DNA of 44,951 nt from a virus: the IMG/VR virus record IMGVR_UViG_3300048921_000341, positions 1-44,951 of that record, one strand, 5' to 3'. Each line of letters starts with the position of its first letter. The first letter of the stretch is position 1. This document shows, one piece after another, positions 1-8,342 of the stretch. Made by a program: the position numbers and the translations under genes. The notes beneath the pieces are model-generated. The model worked only from the letters and a program-made list of their open reading frames with translations, did no database searches and was not told where the DNA came from.

Positions 1-76
1 CTCTTTTTTTGTCGCCCGCGGAAAACCGCGATTCTCCCCCGGCGCTCCGCCGGCGACCCGGTAGAGATCGGCCGCG
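1..76. other. Left end and terS leader
   Basis: Non-coding stretch before terS. It begins with a run of seven T at 4-10, followed by a short hairpin at 18-31 (CGCGG, AAAA, CCGCG). A weak GAG-containing ribosome site lies about 9 nt before the terS start. If the two window ends are joined, this stretch plus 44715-44951 forms a gap of about 310 nt between the HNH endonuclease and terminase genes, the usual place for cos in HK97-like phages. That role is inferred; no cohesive end is visible. Confidence 0.4.
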
Positions 77-625
77 ATGCCCACGCGAGGCCGCAAGCCC
101 AAGCCCACCGCGTTGCACGTGCTGCAAGGCACCTTCGAGCCGAGCCGCCACGCCAAGCGCGCGAGCGAGCCAAAACCGCCGCCAGCGCGGCTTGAGAACC
201 TGATTTGCCCGGACGGCGCGTCGCCGGCGGTTCGCGCAAGGTGGGCGTGGGTGCTGCGCCATTCCGCCCCGGGTGTGCTGGCGGTTATCGACGGTGCGAC
301 CCTGTTCGCGTGGTGTGTTTGCGTGGAGCAACACGCCGCCGCCGTGCGCGCTCAAGCGAAGCTCGATGCCGAGGAAGGCGCCTTGCCGCTCGTGCGGAAG
401 GGCACAGAGGGCGGGCTCGTGCTCTCGCCGTATGTGCGGATCATCCGTGATACCGCGCTCGTCATGTCGCGGCTCGGCGCAGAGATGGGCTTCACGCCCG
501 CCTCGCGCCCGCGCCTTGTCGCCGTCGCGCCCGGCCCGGCACCGAAGCGCACCCCGAAAACCGAAGCGCCTAGCGACCCGTGGGAAGGCTTCTCGGCCCC
601 GGATTACCGCTCGCCGCCAAGCTGA
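77..625 (+). CDS. terS: Terminase small subunit, P27 family
   Basis: DNA-recognition subunit of the packaging motor: it binds the cos region and delivers the concatemer to the large subunit. The 182-residue protein opens with the family signature RGRKPKPTALHVLQG at about residues 4-18, followed by a helical oligomerisation core to about residue 140 and a Pro/Ala/Lys-rich tail. Length and the position directly before terL fit the P27-like phage terminase small subunits. The ATG at 77 places the basic signature at the N-terminus. Translation stops 12 nt before the terL GTG, so the two are probably co-translated. Confidence 0.9.
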   Translation: MPTRGRKPKPTALHVLQGTFEPSRHAKRASEPKPPPARLENLICPDGASPAVRARWAWVLRHSAPGVLAVIDGATLFAWCVCVEQHAAAVRAQAKLDAEEGALPLVRKGTEGGLVLSPYVRIIRDTALVMSRLGAEMGFTPASRPRLVAVAPGPAPKRTPKTEAPSDPWEGFSAPDYRSPPS

Positions 626-637
626 CGGCGGGCGGCG

Positions 638-2356
638 GTGCCGCGCTCCCCAACGCTCATCATCCCGCGCATGCCGGCTCTCGTGGTGGAGGGCATCGAT
701 TACGCGGAAGGCGTGAAGGCCGGCGCGATCCCGGCCGGGAAATATGTCGTGCTCGCCTGCTCTCGCTTCCTCCGCGACCTCCGCGACGCCTCGAAGCAAA
801 GCTCACGATGGGTTTTCGACGCCGAGAAGGCGCATCTGCCGATCCGCGCGGCGGAACTCATGCCGAACATCAAGGGACCCGATGCCGGCAAGCCGCTCCG
901 GTTCATGCCCTTTCAAAAATGGATCATGGCGAACATCTTCGGCTTCGTGAGCCGCGAGACGGGATGGCGGCGCTTCCGGCAAGCTTCGATTTGGGTGCCG
1001 CGCGGCAACGGCAAGACTTCGATGATGGCGCCCACCGCGATCTATCTCTCGTTCCTCGAAGGCGAGGGCGGCGCGGAGGGATACGCCGCCGCCGTCACCC
1101 GCGAGCAAGCGCGCATCCTTTGGGACACTGCGAAGGAAATGGTTCGGCGCACGCCCGCACTGCGCGCGCGCTTCGGCGTCGAGACGGCGCAGAAGACGAT
1201 TTACCAGATGCGCAGCGCCTCGAAGCTCGTGCCCGTCTCGTCGGACGCGAAGTCGCTCGACGGCCTCAATGTGCACGTCGCCGTCTGCGATGAGATCGGC
1301 AGCCATAAGACGAGCGCCGTCTATTCCGTGCTCTTGACCGCGCTCGGGAAGCGCTCGCAACCGCTGCTGATCAGCATCTCGACGGCGACGGGCAACAATG
1401 CCGGCATCGGCAAGCAAATCCACGATTACACAGTCCGGGTGCTTGAGCGCGTCGTCGAGGATGAGGCTTTCTTCGGCGTGATCTATGCGGCTGATATCGA
1501 TGATCCGATCTGGGAAGAGGCGACGTGGCGGAAGGCAAATCCCGGGTGGGGCCACACTGTTCAGCCCGAAGCCATCCGCGCCATCGCGACGCAAGCGCGC
1601 TCAAGCCCGGCGCAAGAAATCGCGTTCAAGACCCGGCATCTCAACCTTTGGGTAAGCTCCGACTCATCGCTCTTCCTCATGGACGCGTGGCATCAATGCG
1701 CGGTGCCGGGCCTCAACATCGAGGACTTCGAGGGGCGTCCTTGCTTCGTCGGGCTCGACCTCGCGAACAAGATCGATCTTGCCTCAATGGCCATCGTGTT
1801 CCCGGAAGCGAACGCCGATGGCACCACCACCTTCACCATCTTCACGCAATCATGGCTGCCGGAGGAAACCGTCGAGAAGTCGCGCAATGCTTCCTATCCC
1901 GAGTGGGCGGCCACGGGCGCCCTAACCGTCACGGAAGGCGAGGTGACGGATTATGACGCGATCGAGGAAGCCATTCGCGAAGTCTACCGCCGCTTCGATG
2001 TTCAGGGCATCGGATATGATCCTTGGGGCGCGAAGCAACTCGCCTCGCGGCTCGGGAACGAAGGGCTGCCGATGATGGAAGTTCGCATGACGATGCAGAA
2101 CATGAGCGAGCCGACGAAATCCTTCGATGCACTCATGCGCGCGCGCCGCATCCGTCACAACGGCTCGGCCGTGCTGACTTGGGCAGTGTCTTGCGTCGTC
2201 GGGCGCCTCGACGAAAAGGGCAACGTCTTTCCGAAAAAGTCTAAGAACACCGACGACAAGATTGACCCGGCGATTGCGACGATCATCGCCTTGGCGCTCG
2301 CGGAAAATCCGGAGCACGCGCGCATCGTCGTGACAGAACCGCTCGTGTTGATCTGA
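638..2356 (+). CDS. terL: Terminase large subunit (TerL)
   Basis: ATPase-nuclease motor that pumps DNA into the prohead and cuts concatemers. The 572-residue protein has a Walker A motif PRGNGKTS (Lys126), a Walker B motif VAVCDEIG (Asp218, Glu219) and a C-terminal RNase H-like nuclease starting at FVGLDLANK (Asp374), with a late acidic motif DDKIDPAIA near residue 540. This matches the Terminase_1 (HK97/P27-linked) family in length and motif order. The start is GTG at 638, with an in-frame ATG at 671 as the alternative. No defect is seen in the catalytic motifs. Confidence 0.95.
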   Translation: MPRSPTLIIPRMPALVVEGIDYAEGVKAGAIPAGKYVVLACSRFLRDLRDASKQSSRWVFDAEKAHLPIRAAELMPNIKGPDAGKPLRFMPFQKWIMANIFGFVSRETGWRRFRQASIWVPRGNGKTSMMAPTAIYLSFLEGEGGAEGYAAAVTREQARILWDTAKEMVRRTPALRARFGVETAQKTIYQMRSASKLVPVSSDAKSLDGLNVHVAVCDEIGSHKTSAVYSVLLTALGKRSQPLLISISTATGNNAGIGKQIHDYTVRVLERVVEDEAFFGVIYAADIDDPIWEEATWRKANPGWGHTVQPEAIRAIATQARSSPAQEIAFKTRHLNLWVSSDSSLFLMDAWHQCAVPGLNIEDFEGRPCFVGLDLANKIDLASMAIVFPEANADGTTTFTIFTQSWLPEETVEKSRNASYPEWAATGALTVTEGEVTDYDAIEEAIREVYRRFDVQGIGYDPWGAKQLASRLGNEGLPMMEVRMTMQNMSEPTKSFDALMRARRIRHNGSAVLTWAVSCVVGRLDEKGNVFPKKSKNTDDKIDPAIATIIALALAENPEHARIVVTEPLVLI

Positions 2357-2408
2357 GGCGCGAGGCGTCGGCATATTCGCTGCCTCCGATTCGCCCGAGG
2401 GAAGCCGA

Positions 2409-2714
2409 TTGTCGCCCGCCAAAATTCCGCCCGATCCGGAATTGCACATTGACCCGGCCGAGGTGCGCGCGATCCTCGACCGCCTGCAATGGTCTCCCCG
2501 CATCCTTGCCGACGTGCTGAACACCGATCCGCGCGCCGCGCGCCGGTGGTTCGCGGGCTCGCACTTCGTCCCGCCGCCTGTCGCCGATTGGCTTCGCGCG
2601 CTCGACCGGTTCGCGTCAGCGATGCGCCCGCGCCGGCAGCTACTGCCCGGCGATGCCGCCTTCGATGATTGGATGTCGCGGCACCCGCGCCCCTCGACCT
2701 TCTTCCGCGCCTAG
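2409..2714 (+). CDS. Small HTH-like protein
   Basis: Unrecognised 101-residue protein. The TTG at 2409 is chosen because GAGGGAA, the ribosome-site motif used repeatedly in this genome, lies 6 nt upstream. Residues about 24-62 look like a helix-turn-helix: WSPRILADVLNTDPRAARRW followed by VPPPVADWLRALDRF. A similar WLRAL-type end occurs in the 42277-42741 product. It sits between terL and a terminator, so it may be a DNA-binding accessory of packaging or a regulator. Function is inferred only from the HTH-like pattern. Confidence 0.65.
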   Translation: MSPAKIPPDPELHIDPAEVRAILDRLQWSPRILADVLNTDPRAARRWFAGSHFVPPPVADWLRALDRFASAMRPRRQLLPGDAAFDDWMSRHPRPSTFFRA

Positions 2715-2799
2715 GCGCCGCGTGCACTAGCGCACTTCCTTCGCCGGCGGCCGGCCGCTATGAGGTTCGGACTTCCGACACGTTTAGCGGTTGCACCTT

Positions 2800-2834
2800 C
2801 GGCCCGGCGGCTCGTTCGTCGGGCCGCTTCTTTT
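2800..2834 (+). terminator. Rho-independent terminator
   Basis: Perfect 7-bp stem CGGCCCG (2800-2806) and CGGGCCG (2820-2826) with a 13-nt loop, followed by CTTCTTTT. It separates the terminase block from the capsid block, so the capsid genes probably have their own promoter in 2835-3023. Confidence 0.6.
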
Positions 2835-2874
2835 CGCGCCGACTTTCCAACGTGGATCGATTTGCGCCGCGCGG

Positions 2875-2903
2875 TTGCATCTTTCGCGCGCAACGGTTTA
2901 TTG
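2875..2903 (+). promoter_or_regulatory. Possible capsid-operon promoter
   Basis: TTGCAT (2875-2880), 17-nt spacer, TTATTG (2898-2903), lying between the 2800-2834 terminator and the capsid gene. The match to sigma70 consensus is modest; the placement is the main argument. Confidence 0.3.
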
Positions 2904-2912
2904 CTCACGGCC

Positions 2913-2978
2913 ATGAGTGAAAACAGAGGCCGCCCCGGAAAGGCGGAGCGCGAGGGAAAGCCCCCGGTCAAGAAGTGA
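2913..2978 (+). CDS. Possible 21-residue basic peptide
   Basis: A short ATG frame encoding MSENRGRPGKAEREGKPPVK plus one Lys. It contains an AT-hook-like RGRPGK motif and lies just after the possible capsid promoter. No ribosome site stands out. It could be a leader peptide or chance; little else supports it. Confidence 0.2.
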   Translation: MSENRGRPGKAEREGKPPVKK

Positions 2979-3023
2979 CATCATCCGCGACGGTGGCGCG
3001 AGGCGCGTAAATCCGGCGAAGCA

Positions 3024-5126
3024 ATGGGGGCTCCCATGCTGCGCCGTGAAGCGTCGAAACCGACCATCATTCCGCCGCCCGGCGGGCTCGACGCTGACCC
3101 GTCACCTTCGGACGTTGCTCGCCGGGCCGCTTCTGCACTCGGGCGCGAGCATTGGGTTCGCGCCGTCCAATCGCCCGATGATCCGCTGCGCTTCATCGTC
3201 TCGACCGAGGATGAAGACCGCTACGGCGATATCATCGTCGCCGACGGATGGAAGCTCTCGAACTTCCGCCGCAACCCCATCGCCCTCTTCAACCATTCGT
3301 CCATGCTGCCGATCGGCACATGGGGCGCGGTGAAGATCGAGAATGGCTCGCTCGTCGCCGAGCTTGAGCTTGCGGCGCCCGGCACGTCGGCGGTGGTTGA
3401 CGACGTTCGGCGCCTGCTCGAACAGCGCATTCTGCGCGCCGCATCAGTCGGTTTCCGCCCGCTGAAGCTCGAAGCGATTGAGAACAGCAAGCGCGGCGGC
3501 CTCCGCTTCCTCGAAAGCGAGCTTCTCGAAATCAGCGTCGTGTCGGTTCCCGCGAACCCGCATGCGCTCGCCGTTGCCCGATCACTGGGCCTCTCGTCGG
3601 AAAGCCTGTCTCGCATCTTCGCCGCGCCCGGCAATGAAGAGCGGGATTTGCGTCCGGCGCCATACCGCGAGTCCGCGCCCGAAGCCCCAATCAAGGGGAA
3701 AACGACCGTGACGAAGTTTGCGGAGCGCATCAAGGCGCTCGAAACCGATCTTGTCTCGAAGCGCGATCAGCTTACCGCCGTGGTGCAGAAGGATGCACAC
3801 GACGAAGCCGACGAGCTTCTCATCGCGAGCCTGCCCGACGACATCGACAAGCTGGAGAAGTCGCTCGCGTCGTTCAAGCGCGCACAGGCTTCGCTCGGCA
3901 CCGAGAGCAAGCCCGCCGGCGAGCCCGGCGACCTGACGGGCCGCAACAAGCTGTCGCCGACTGGGCACGCCAGCATCCCGGCGACCGTGAAGCGCGGCCG
4001 GCCGGCCGATCTGTTCATTCGCTCGGCGCTGATCACGGTTCGCTCGCACGTCGAGCGCGCGTCGCCCGATGAGATCATGCGTCGCGACTACGGCGACAAT
4101 CGCGAGCTTGAGCAGGTGCTGCGCGCCGTCACGAATCCCGCGATGACCAGCGTGACCGGGTGGGCGGCGGAACTCGTCGAGACCGTCACCGGTGACTTCC
4201 TCGACCTTCTCATGCCCGAGTCCATCTGGCGGCAGATGGATATGACTCGCCTGACGTTCGACAACGGCAAGATTCGCCTGCCCGGCCGCAGCGCTCGCGG
4301 CCTCAATGGCGATTTCGTCGCCGAAGGCCGGCCGATCCCGGTCAAGCAGGGGACCCTGACCTCGATCACGCTTGAGCCCTACAAGCTCGCCGTGATTTCG
4401 GCGCTCACGCGCGAGCTTGCGAAGTACAGCAATCCCGCCGCCGAGCCGCTCATCCGTCAGATGATGGTTGACGATACCGTCGTCACGCTCGACTCCCTCT
4501 TCCTCGGGAACGGCGCGGCGGTGGCGCAGCTTCGGCCGGCCGGCTTGCAGGCTCTCGCGACGGGCGCCAACACGCGCGCTTCCTCGGGCACGTCGCTCGC
4601 GAACATCATCACCGACCTGAAGGCCGCGACGACTCAGATGGCGACTCTGTCGCTGGGCCGCCGTCCGGTTTGGATCATGAACACGGTTCGGCTCATGTCG
4701 CTTCAGCTTGCGACCAATGCCGCCGGCAACTTCATGTTCCGCGACGAACTGGCACAGGGGAAGCTGCTCGGCATCCCGTTCCTGGCGTCCGTCAACGTGC
4801 CTTCGTCCGTCGTCTTCCTCGTGGACGCGGCCGAGATGGCGACCGCTTCCGACATCAATCCCGAGATCGATATCTCGACGGAAGCGACGCTGCACATGGA
4901 GAGCGTCGCGGCGACGGACGAGCCGCCGACCACGCCGGACCCGCGCGTCATGCCGATCGTCGGCGAAGGCACCGGCGTTGCCGGCGCTCTCACGCTCGAC
5001 GACATCGCCACGCCGGTTCGCTCGCTGTTCCAGACCTACAGCCTCGCGCTGCGGCTGGTGTGGCCGATCGATTGGGCGCTTCGCCGCGCCGGCGGCGTGC
5101 AGACGATCACCGGCGTTGCTTGGTGA
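3024..5126 (+). CDS. Prohead protease-major capsid protein fusion
   Basis: One 700-residue frame contains two proteins that are usually separate. Residues 1 to about 200 are an HK97-type (U35/S78) prohead protease: YGDIIVADGW, LFNHSS (His91) and EISVVSVPAN (probable catalytic Ser171). Residues about 228-300 form a charged coiled-coil scaffold (delta domain). From about residue 320 the sequence is an HK97-fold capsid protein (VTGWAAELVETV, FVAEGRPIPVKQGTL, LTRELAKYS). No stop or frameshift separates them. An in-frame GTG at 3708 follows AAGGGG at a 10-nt distance and would give a free 472-residue capsid precursor. The protease is expected to process itself and the delta domain. Confidence 0.93.
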   Translation: MGAPMLRREASKPTIIPPPGGLDADPSPSDVARRAASALGREHWVRAVQSPDDPLRFIVSTEDEDRYGDIIVADGWKLSNFRRNPIALFNHSSMLPIGTWGAVKIENGSLVAELELAAPGTSAVVDDVRRLLEQRILRAASVGFRPLKLEAIENSKRGGLRFLESELLEISVVSVPANPHALAVARSLGLSSESLSRIFAAPGNEERDLRPAPYRESAPEAPIKGKTTVTKFAERIKALETDLVSKRDQLTAVVQKDAHDEADELLIASLPDDIDKLEKSLASFKRAQASLGTESKPAGEPGDLTGRNKLSPTGHASIPATVKRGRPADLFIRSALITVRSHVERASPDEIMRRDYGDNRELEQVLRAVTNPAMTSVTGWAAELVETVTGDFLDLLMPESIWRQMDMTRLTFDNGKIRLPGRSARGLNGDFVAEGRPIPVKQGTLTSITLEPYKLAVISALTRELAKYSNPAAEPLIRQMMVDDTVVTLDSLFLGNGAAVAQLRPAGLQALATGANTRASSGTSLANIITDLKAATTQMATLSLGRRPVWIMNTVRLMSLQLATNAAGNFMFRDELAQGKLLGIPFLASVNVPSSVVFLVDAAEMATASDINPEIDISTEATLHMESVAATDEPPTTPDPRVMPIVGEGTGVAGALTLDDIATPVRSLFQTYSLALRLVWPIDWALRRAGGVQTITGVAW

Positions 5127-5132
5127 CGGCTT

Positions 5133-5160
5133 GGGCGAGGCGGAGGCCGCCTCGCCCTTT
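5133..5160 (+). terminator. Hairpin after capsid gene (partial terminator)
   Basis: Perfect 10-bp stem GGGCGAGGCG (5133-5142) and CGCCTCGCCC (5148-5157) with a 5-nt loop, then TTT. It sits 7 nt after the capsid stop, within the structural operon. A leaky terminator or 3' stabiliser here would raise capsid mRNA over downstream genes. Confidence 0.6.
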
Positions 5161-5180
5161 CCTCGATCGGAGGCGTGACC

Positions 5181-5702
5181 ATGAGCGAAGACAACGGCAC
5201 CACCCCTGAGGCAGTTCCCGATTGGCTCCGCGATATGAGCGGCGAGGGAACCGTCCCGATCATGGAGGGCGACCGCATCCGATATGTGACGGAAGCGGAA
5301 GCCGAGGCGGCCGTTGCCGAGGGTCGCGCGACGGCGCTCGCCGGTGAAAACCTCTCGACCTTCACGCCGCCCGAAGCCGCTCCGGCTGCCGAGGCCGGCG
5401 GCGAGGAGGAGGACGAAGACGCGCCAGTTTCGATCGTCTCGATTGAGCCTGCCTCGATCCCGGCCGGCTCTTCGGCGACGCCGGTTGTCGTCACGGGCAC
5501 CGGCTTCGACGCAACCGACAAGGTCACCGCTGACGGCGCGCCCGTCACGACAACCTACGTGAGCAGCACCGAGCTTCGCGGCTCGATCACCAAGGCGATG
5601 ATGGGCTCTCCGAGGCATATCGTCCTGAGCGTGCAAAGCGCCAAAGGCGAGCCCGAGGGCTTGCTGCTCGAAATCACCGAAGCCGCGCCGGAAGGCGCCT
5701 GA
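5181..5702 (+). CDS. Ig-like (IPT/TIG) head protein, candidate decoration protein
   Basis: 173 residues. The acidic N-terminal part (residues 1-82, ending in a Glu/Asp run) is followed by one Ig-like beta domain of the IPT/TIG type, about 83-168: SIVSIEPASIPAGSSAT, VVVTGTGFDATDKV, TTYVSSTELRGSI. IPT/TIG and other Ig-like folds often decorate phage heads and tails and can bind carbohydrate. Its place right after the capsid gene suggests a head decoration role (inference). ATG at 5181 is chosen because CGGAGG (5168-5173) is 7 nt upstream; an in-frame GTG two codons earlier is less well placed. Confidence 0.75.
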   Translation: MSEDNGTTPEAVPDWLRDMSGEGTVPIMEGDRIRYVTEAEAEAAVAEGRATALAGENLSTFTPPEAAPAAEAGGEEEDEDAPVSIVSIEPASIPAGSSATPVVVTGTGFDATDKVTADGAPVTTTYVSSTELRGSITKAMMGSPRHIVLSVQSAKGEPEGLLLEITEAAPEGA

Positions 5703-5716
5703 AGGGAGAGCGAGCG

Positions 5717-5911
5717 ATGAGCGACGAGAACGAGAAGACACCGGACACCGAGACGCCGCCCGTTTCGCCGGATGCGCCGAAGCCGCCGCCGATGGAGCAG
5801 GACCCGGGTCCGGCGAAGACGCCGGAAGAGGCGCCGCCGGCGGAGGAAGAGAAGGCGATGGCGCGCGGCGGCTACGCCAATCGCGCCATGAAGTCGCTCG
5901 TCGGCGAGTAA
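5717..5911 (+). CDS. Small acidic Pro-rich protein
   Basis: 64 residues, very rich in Pro, Glu and Asp up to about residue 46, then a basic RGGYANRAMKSL end. It has a good ribosome site (GAAGGGAG). Its TAA overlaps the portal ATG (TAATG), so it is translationally coupled to the portal. Probably disordered; it might be a scaffold-like or portal-associated factor, but no family is recognised. Confidence 0.65.
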   Translation: MSDENEKTPDTETPPVSPDAPKPPPMEQDPGPAKTPEEAPPAEEEKAMARGGYANRAMKSLVGE

Positions 5912-7299
5912 TGGGCCAGCGCGCGCGGCGCCGCCGGGCACAGAGGGGCGAGCTTGTCGCGGCAGCGCGGCAGGCTCCGCCCCTCGCGCCTTCCGGCCTC
6001 CCCTTCATCCCCCCGGCTGATTGGCCCGTCTCGTGGTGGCAGCAGGGCTTCCGCGTCCCGCGCATGGAGGCTACGGCGGCGGTGGAGGCGTGCATCGCCG
6101 CGAATGCGCAGACGATCGCGCAGCTTCCCTTCAACCATTGGCGCGATCTTCCGAACGGCGGCCGGGAGCGGGTGACGACGAGCGCGGCATCACGCGTTCT
6201 GCGCCGGCCGAACGAGTGGCAATCGCGCGCCGACTTCTTCCACAACCTGCTGCGGCAGACGCTCTACACCGGCAATGGCTATGCGGTGGGCACGCGCAAT
6301 GCGCGCTTCGAAATCGATAGCCTCTACGCGATCCCATCGCGCGGCACGAAGCCCGTAATCGAAGAGCGCACCGGCGAAGTCTTCTACCAAATCCCGGATT
6401 GCGACCTCATCCCGTCGCCGCCGGAAGGCTACACGGTTTGGCCGTCGCGCGACGTGCTGCACCTCAAGCTCTACACGCCGCACCATCCGCTCATCGGCGT
6501 CACGCCCCTGACGGCGGCCGAACTCGCGAACCGCACTTCCGCGATTATCTCGCAGGGCGTGGCGGCCTTCATGGGGAACATGGCGCGGCCCGGCGGGTAT
6601 CTCGCCGTGCCCGAGAAAGTGCAGATGTCCGATCCCGTGATGGAGAACCTCCGCACGGATTTCACGAATGCCTCCACCGGTGCCGGACAGGGCCGCATCC
6701 CCGCGCTCCGCTACGGGATCAAGTTCGAACCGCTGAAGATGGATGCGTTCGATGAGGCGATCGTCTCGGCGCAAAAGCTGAACATCGCCGACATCGCGCG
6801 CGTGTTCCGCACGCCGCTGCCCGTCATCGGCGAGCTTGGCGGCGCGACCTTCACCAACACGGAATCGCTCGTGAGCCTTTGGAAGGCGACCGGTCTCGGC
6901 TTCCTGCTCGATTCGACCGAGCTTGCCCTCGACAACATCTTTGGCCTCCCGCCCGACGAATATATCGAGGCGGATATCGAGGTGCTTCTCCGTGCCGATT
7001 TCGCCTCTCGCATGGACGGCCTGACGAAGGCGGTTTCGGGCGGCATCTACGCGCCGAATGAGGCGCGCCGGAAGGAAGGGCTTCCCGATGCGAAGGCCGG
7101 CGACGAGCCGCGCCTTCAAGCGCAAGTCGTGCCGCTCTCCGCCGCCGAGCTTGCCAAGCCCGCGCCCTCCGCACCGGCCGCGCCCGTGGCGCCGGCCGAT
7201 GCTGCCGACGAGCCGCCGGCGCCGGCGCCGCCCTCGAAGCTCGCGCTTCCCGAGTTCCTCGCCGCCGTGAAGGGATATGACAGTGCCGCTCGACGGTGA
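5911..7299 (+). CDS. Portal protein, HK97 family
   Basis: Forms the dodecameric ring at the head vertex through which DNA passes. The 462 residues show the HK97-type portal pattern: [17 protein letters not shown] at about 52-68, a [14 protein letters not shown] segment, [17 protein letters not shown], and a clip/crown region with [20 protein letters not shown]. The C-terminal tail is Ala/Pro-rich and probably disordered. The gene lies after the capsid gene, whereas in HK97-type phages it normally comes before the protease. Its 3' end overlaps the collagen-like gene by 23 nt. Confidence 0.93.
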   Translation: MGQRARRRRAQRGELVAAARQAPPLAPSGLPFIPPADWPVSWWQQGFRVPRMEATAAVEACIAANAQTIAQLPFNHWRDLPNGGRERVTTSAASRVLRRPNEWQSRADFFHNLLRQTLYTGNGYAVGTRNARFEIDSLYAIPSRGTKPVIEERTGEVFYQIPDCDLIPSPPEGYTVWPSRDVLHLKLYTPHHPLIGVTPLTAAELANRTSAIISQGVAAFMGNMARPGGYLAVPEKVQMSDPVMENLRTDFTNASTGAGQGRIPALRYGIKFEPLKMDAFDEAIVSAQKLNIADIARVFRTPLPVIGELGGATFTNTESLVSLWKATGLGFLLDSTELALDNIFGLPPDEYIEADIEVLLRADFASRMDGLTKAVSGGIYAPNEARRKEGLPDAKAGDEPRLQAQVVPLSAAELAKPAPSAPAAPVAPADAADEPPAPAPPSKLALPEFLAAVKGYDSAARR

Positions 7300-8329
7300 C
7301 GCCGACGTTATCGCGCAGGCGATCGCGCACGTGTCCGGCGAGCTTCGCCGCTCGATCGAGGATTTGCGCGCCGACCACGCCGCCGAAATCGAGGCGCTAC
7401 GCCGCTCCGGCGCTGCCGCCCTGTCCGCTGCCCTAGCCGAGCAGGAAGCCCGCCACACGGCGCAGCTTGGCGCCCTCTCGGCCGCCCTGTCGGCGATCGG
7501 CGGCCCGGCCCTGTCCGGGCTCGTCGAGGCGAGGCTCGCCGATCCGGCCCTCCGGGAGCGCTACCGGGGCGAGCAGGGCGAGCCGGGGGCGCCCGGAGAG
7601 CCCGGGGAACCGGGCAAGGATGGCGAGCCGGGCACGCCAGGGGCGCCAGGGGCACCCGGGGCGCCCGGCGCCCCTGGCGAGCCTGGGAAGCCGGGCCTGA
7701 CGGGCGAAAAAGGCGAGAAGGGCGATCCGGGGGAGCCGGGCCCGCCCGGCGAGCCCGGGGAGCCCGGCCAGCCCGGCGAGAAGGGGGAGAAGGGCGATCG
7801 GGGATGGCCGGGCGCGCTGCCGATCCTCGAAGGCTGGACGGGCAGCCGCCTCTTCGAGCCCGGCGACTGCTGCGCGCACGGCGGCGCCATCTGGCAAGCC
7901 CTTTCCACGACCGATAGCGAGCCCGGCGGCGAGAAGTGGCAGCGCGTGCTGACGGGCTTCACCTTCCGGGGCCTCTGGGATGCCGCCGCCTGCTACCTGC
8001 CGGGCGATGCCGTCGCCTTCAACGGCTGCTCGTGGTTCGCGGCCTCCGCCTGCCAGGGCCAGGAGCCCGGCGAAGGCGACGTGTGGCGCCTGGGCGCGAA
8101 GGCCGGGCGTCCTGGCAAGCCGGGCGAGCCCGGCCGGCCTGGGGTGAAGGGCGACCCGGGCGAGCGCGGCCCCGCCGGCGTCGGTATCGAAGACATCACG
8201 CAAGCCGATGGCGGCTTCATCATCCGGCTGACGGATGGCACCGAGCGCGCCGTCGCGATCCCGCCGCCCCTTTCGCCGCCGCCGCCGGTAGCGCCGCCAC
8301 GCCGCCGCCGCAGGGCGGCTTCACCATGA
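7277..8329 (+). CDS. Collagen-like protein with carbohydrate-binding-type modules
   Basis: 350 residues. Residues about 10-75 form an alpha-helical, probably coiled-coil trimeriser. Residues 98-178 are 27 uninterrupted Gly-X-Y triplets ([12 protein letters not shown] types). Residues about 186-272 hold two repeats resembling CBM5/12 carbohydrate-binding folds ([15 protein letters not shown] and [17 protein letters not shown], each with a downstream W). Residues 277-303 are nine more Gly-X-Y triplets, then a short beta region and a Pro/Arg tail. It probably forms a trimeric stalk displaying sugar-binding heads. The portal overlap and head-gene neighbourhood suggest a head fibre rather than a tail fibre (inference). 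Start: ATG inside the portal 3' end. Confidence 0.85.
   Translation: MTVPLDGDADVIAQAIAHVSGELRRSIEDLRADHAAEIEALRRSGAAALSAALAEQEARHTAQLGALSAALSAIGGPALSGLVEARLADPALRERYRGEQGEPGAPGEPGEPGKDGEPGTPGAPGAPGAPGAPGEPGKPGLTGEKGEKGDPGEPGPPGEPGEPGQPGEKGEKGDRGWPGALPILEGWTGSRLFEPGDCCAHGGAIWQALSTTDSEPGGEKWQRVLTGFTFRGLWDAAACYLPGDAVAFNGCSWFAASACQGQEPGEGDVWRLGAKAGRPGKPGEPGRPGVKGDPGERGPAGVGIEDITQADGGFIIRLTDGTERAVAIPPPLSPPPPVAPPRRRRRAASP
7568..7810 (+). repeat. Collagen Gly-X-Y coding repeat
   Basis: 243 nt of 9-nt-like GC-rich repeats encoding 27 Gly-X-Y triplets without interruption; a second tract of nine triplets lies at 8105-8185. Such tracts are prone to length change by slippage or recombination. Confidence 0.9.
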
Positions 8330-8342
8330 CGGGGGCCGCGCA

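Noticed and set aside
1-10. T-run as terminator across the joined ends
   Set aside because: Only a 4-bp AGAG/CTCT stem can be drawn across the junction, and the join itself is hypothetical.
9-203. 64-codon TTG frame overlapping terS
   Set aside because: Out of frame with terS, Arg/Pro/Ser-rich, no ribosome site.
3582-6245. 887-codon open frame on the minus strand opposite the capsid, Ig-like and portal genes
   Set aside because: Shadow of the high-GC third-position bias of real plus-strand genes; product is Arg/Ala/Gly-rich with no domain.
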